Below, piece after piece: positions 5,101 to 6,132 of a stretch of 6,132 nt of DNA. This DNA is from SIAJ01 sp036266155 (GTDB taxonomy: Bacteria > Planctomycetota > Planctomycetia > Gemmatales > Gemmataceae), in contig DATANR010000221.1 of assembly GCA_036266155.1 (NCBI GenBank), positions 1-6,132 on the forward strand. The letters run 5' to 3'. Within the stretch, counting starts at the first letter, position 1; each line of letters opens with the position of its first letter. Position numbers and translations under genes: made by a program. Under the pieces are notes generated by a model. The model made no database searches. It had not been told where the DNA came from and worked only from the letters and a program-made list of their open reading frames with translations.

Positions 5101-6048
5101 TTACTGGACGGTGCGACGCGTGGCGATTTCGGCCTGCAACTGCTGAAACACCAGATCCTGACCGCGAATGTTCACGCCGTCCAGGTCACGGCTCAGTTCC
5201 GCCCAGTAACGCTTGTTCTGCGCCGGCGGCGCTTGCTCTTGGGGCCGATCCGGATCGCGAAACAGCGTCGCCACCAACTGTTCCGGCGTCCGCGTGTGCC
5301 GATCCACGGAGTACACGCAGCCGATGCACGCCATCTGCTTCTGGTTCGCCTTCTCGCCCTTGGTCCGATGAGCGCCGGCCGGCTTGTCCGCGACGGGCCG
5401 TACCATCGCAATGCCCTTGTTGTCTTCCGTGACCACCAACAATTCGCCTTCCTTGGCCAGGTCCACCGGCCCTTGGCTGTCGCGAAACACCGGTGCCGCC
5501 TCGGCCATCTGCTGATTGGTCCGTTCGAGCGTGTCCACCGATTGCGGCAGCCGCAGGATGGTCTTAATCACCTCACGCACCTGCCCGAACGCTTGTTCCA
5601 CGCCCAGCAACTGGTCCCATTCCTGGAGCAGATACGACGTGTCGCTGGCCGGCAGTTGCAGGCGTTGATCGGTCGGGATGAACGCGAATTTCGCCTTGGC
5701 ACGCTGGGCATACACCCACCGCGACACCGTGAACTCGCCAAACACGGTCAGCAGCCGGCGCTCGTGCGGTTCCGCCACGCGCTGCACAACACGGCCATCG
5801 TCCAGCGTCACTGCCACACCAAAATCACCGGGACCCACGAGCTTCAAGAAGATCTGGAACAACCTCGCGCCCAAGGCCAGCACCTTCTCGAAGAGTCCCC
5901 GTTCAACCGCATGAGCCGAGCTACCGTTCTGGGCCGACTGGCCGATCCACTGGATGAGGCCATCCACCTCGGCACGCACCTCGGGCAACTGCCGTTCCAG
6001 GTAATTGGGTCGATCGTGGTTGCCATTTTTCGCGTTCTGTGCCACCAT
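5101..6048 (-). pseudogene. ISKra4-type transposase, N-terminal part ending at an in-frame TAA
   Basis: This 315-residue part holds the N-terminal helical region (1-70), the FGEFTVSRWVYAQR segment (103-116) common in this transposase family, the long helical middle with LLQEWDQLLGVEQAFGQ (140-156), and LLVVTEDNKGIAMVRP (203-218), whose Asp209 fits the first catalytic acid. It stops at TAA (5101-5103). The frame continues at once with the rest of the transposase, making 513 codons in all, the usual size for the family. One base change from CAA, AAA or GAA would explain the stop. The ATG at 6048 has an excellent ribosome site, AAGGAGG (6056-6062), seven bases upstream. A full-length active protein is unlikely unless the stop is read through or is a sequencing error. 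Confidence 0.85.
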
Positions 6049-6132
6049 AGCGCGGCCTCCTTGCCGGGGGATTCGTGGTTGTTGATCCCGGTTATTCCAA
6101 AGGAGGCACTTTTTTTGACCCCCAATTTATCC

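Larger units (their letters stand above)
4487..6124 (-). mobile_element. ISKra4-type insertion sequence (ends approximate), probably inactive
   Basis: One transposase gene fills the element, transcribed on the - strand. Its left boundary must lie between the transposase stop (4507) and the point where gp10-like sequence becomes recognisable (about 4466). The right boundary is upstream of the transposase start, near the T-run and TTTGACCCCC at 6110-6123, or just outside the window. The only terminal match I can find is the six bases GTCAAA at 4492-4497 against TTTGAC at 6114-6119, in inverted orientation; this is too short to fix the ends, and no target duplication can be named. A length of about 1.6 kb suits the family. 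Confidence 0.55.

Overview
The window looks like a chromosomal piece of a planctomycete, most likely of the Gemmata group. The best single marker is the DUF1559 pseudopilin-like gene (2422-3381), with its LTLIELLVV start, LLLPAVQKVREAANR motif and C-terminal H-x9-DG motif. This family is hugely expanded in Planctomycetes. The MauE/DUF1573 fusion (80-889) and the secreted LolA-like protein with a C-terminal membrane anchor (1456-2379) fit the same group. The host-like part is GC-rich; bases 3001-3060, for example, are 68% GC by hand count.

Left half (1-3381, all on +): four envelope or export genes in a row. They are (i) a MauE/DoxX-type redox-associated membrane protein fused to a DUF1573 domain; (ii) a 95-residue secreted, Pro/Gly- and Cys-rich small protein; (iii) a secreted protein anchored by a C-terminal helix; (iv) a DUF1559 prepilin-like protein. 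A folded leader lies between genes 1 and 2, a perfect 13-bp hairpin follows gene 2, and an 8-bp hairpin abuts the stop codon of gene 4. The genes therefore probably form a loose cluster with several transcript ends rather than one tight operon. The pairing of a MauE-like protein, a family linked to disulfide formation in exported proteins, with a six-cysteine secreted peptide is the most suggestive functional link.

Centre (3382-3689): about 300 bases without a credible gene, between convergent gene sets. It holds a 23/26 imperfect direct repeat, a hairpin with 8-bp arms around a TGTCCCCAGAC motif, and a large two-step palindrome (3564-3605). It looks like extragenic repeat and terminator sequence.

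Right half (3690-6132, all on -): a compact run of small phage-like genes followed upstream by an insertion sequence. In transcription order the phage-like genes are the 3' end of an HK97-gp10-like gene, a 79-residue protein resembling the dATP/dGTP diphosphohydrolase N-terminal family, a 40-residue lipoprotein, and a 74-residue single-helix membrane protein. The local GC is lower (50% at 3721-3780). The gp10-like gene has lost its 5' end to an ISKra4-type insertion sequence (about 4487 to 6124). That element's transposase is intact in frame except for one in-frame TAA at 5101-5103. This half reads as a prophage or phage-derived remnant broken by a transposon that is itself now probably inactive.

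No tRNA, rRNA or CRISPR array was seen. Bases 1-79 hold only the upstream region of the first gene, with no promoter I can defend.
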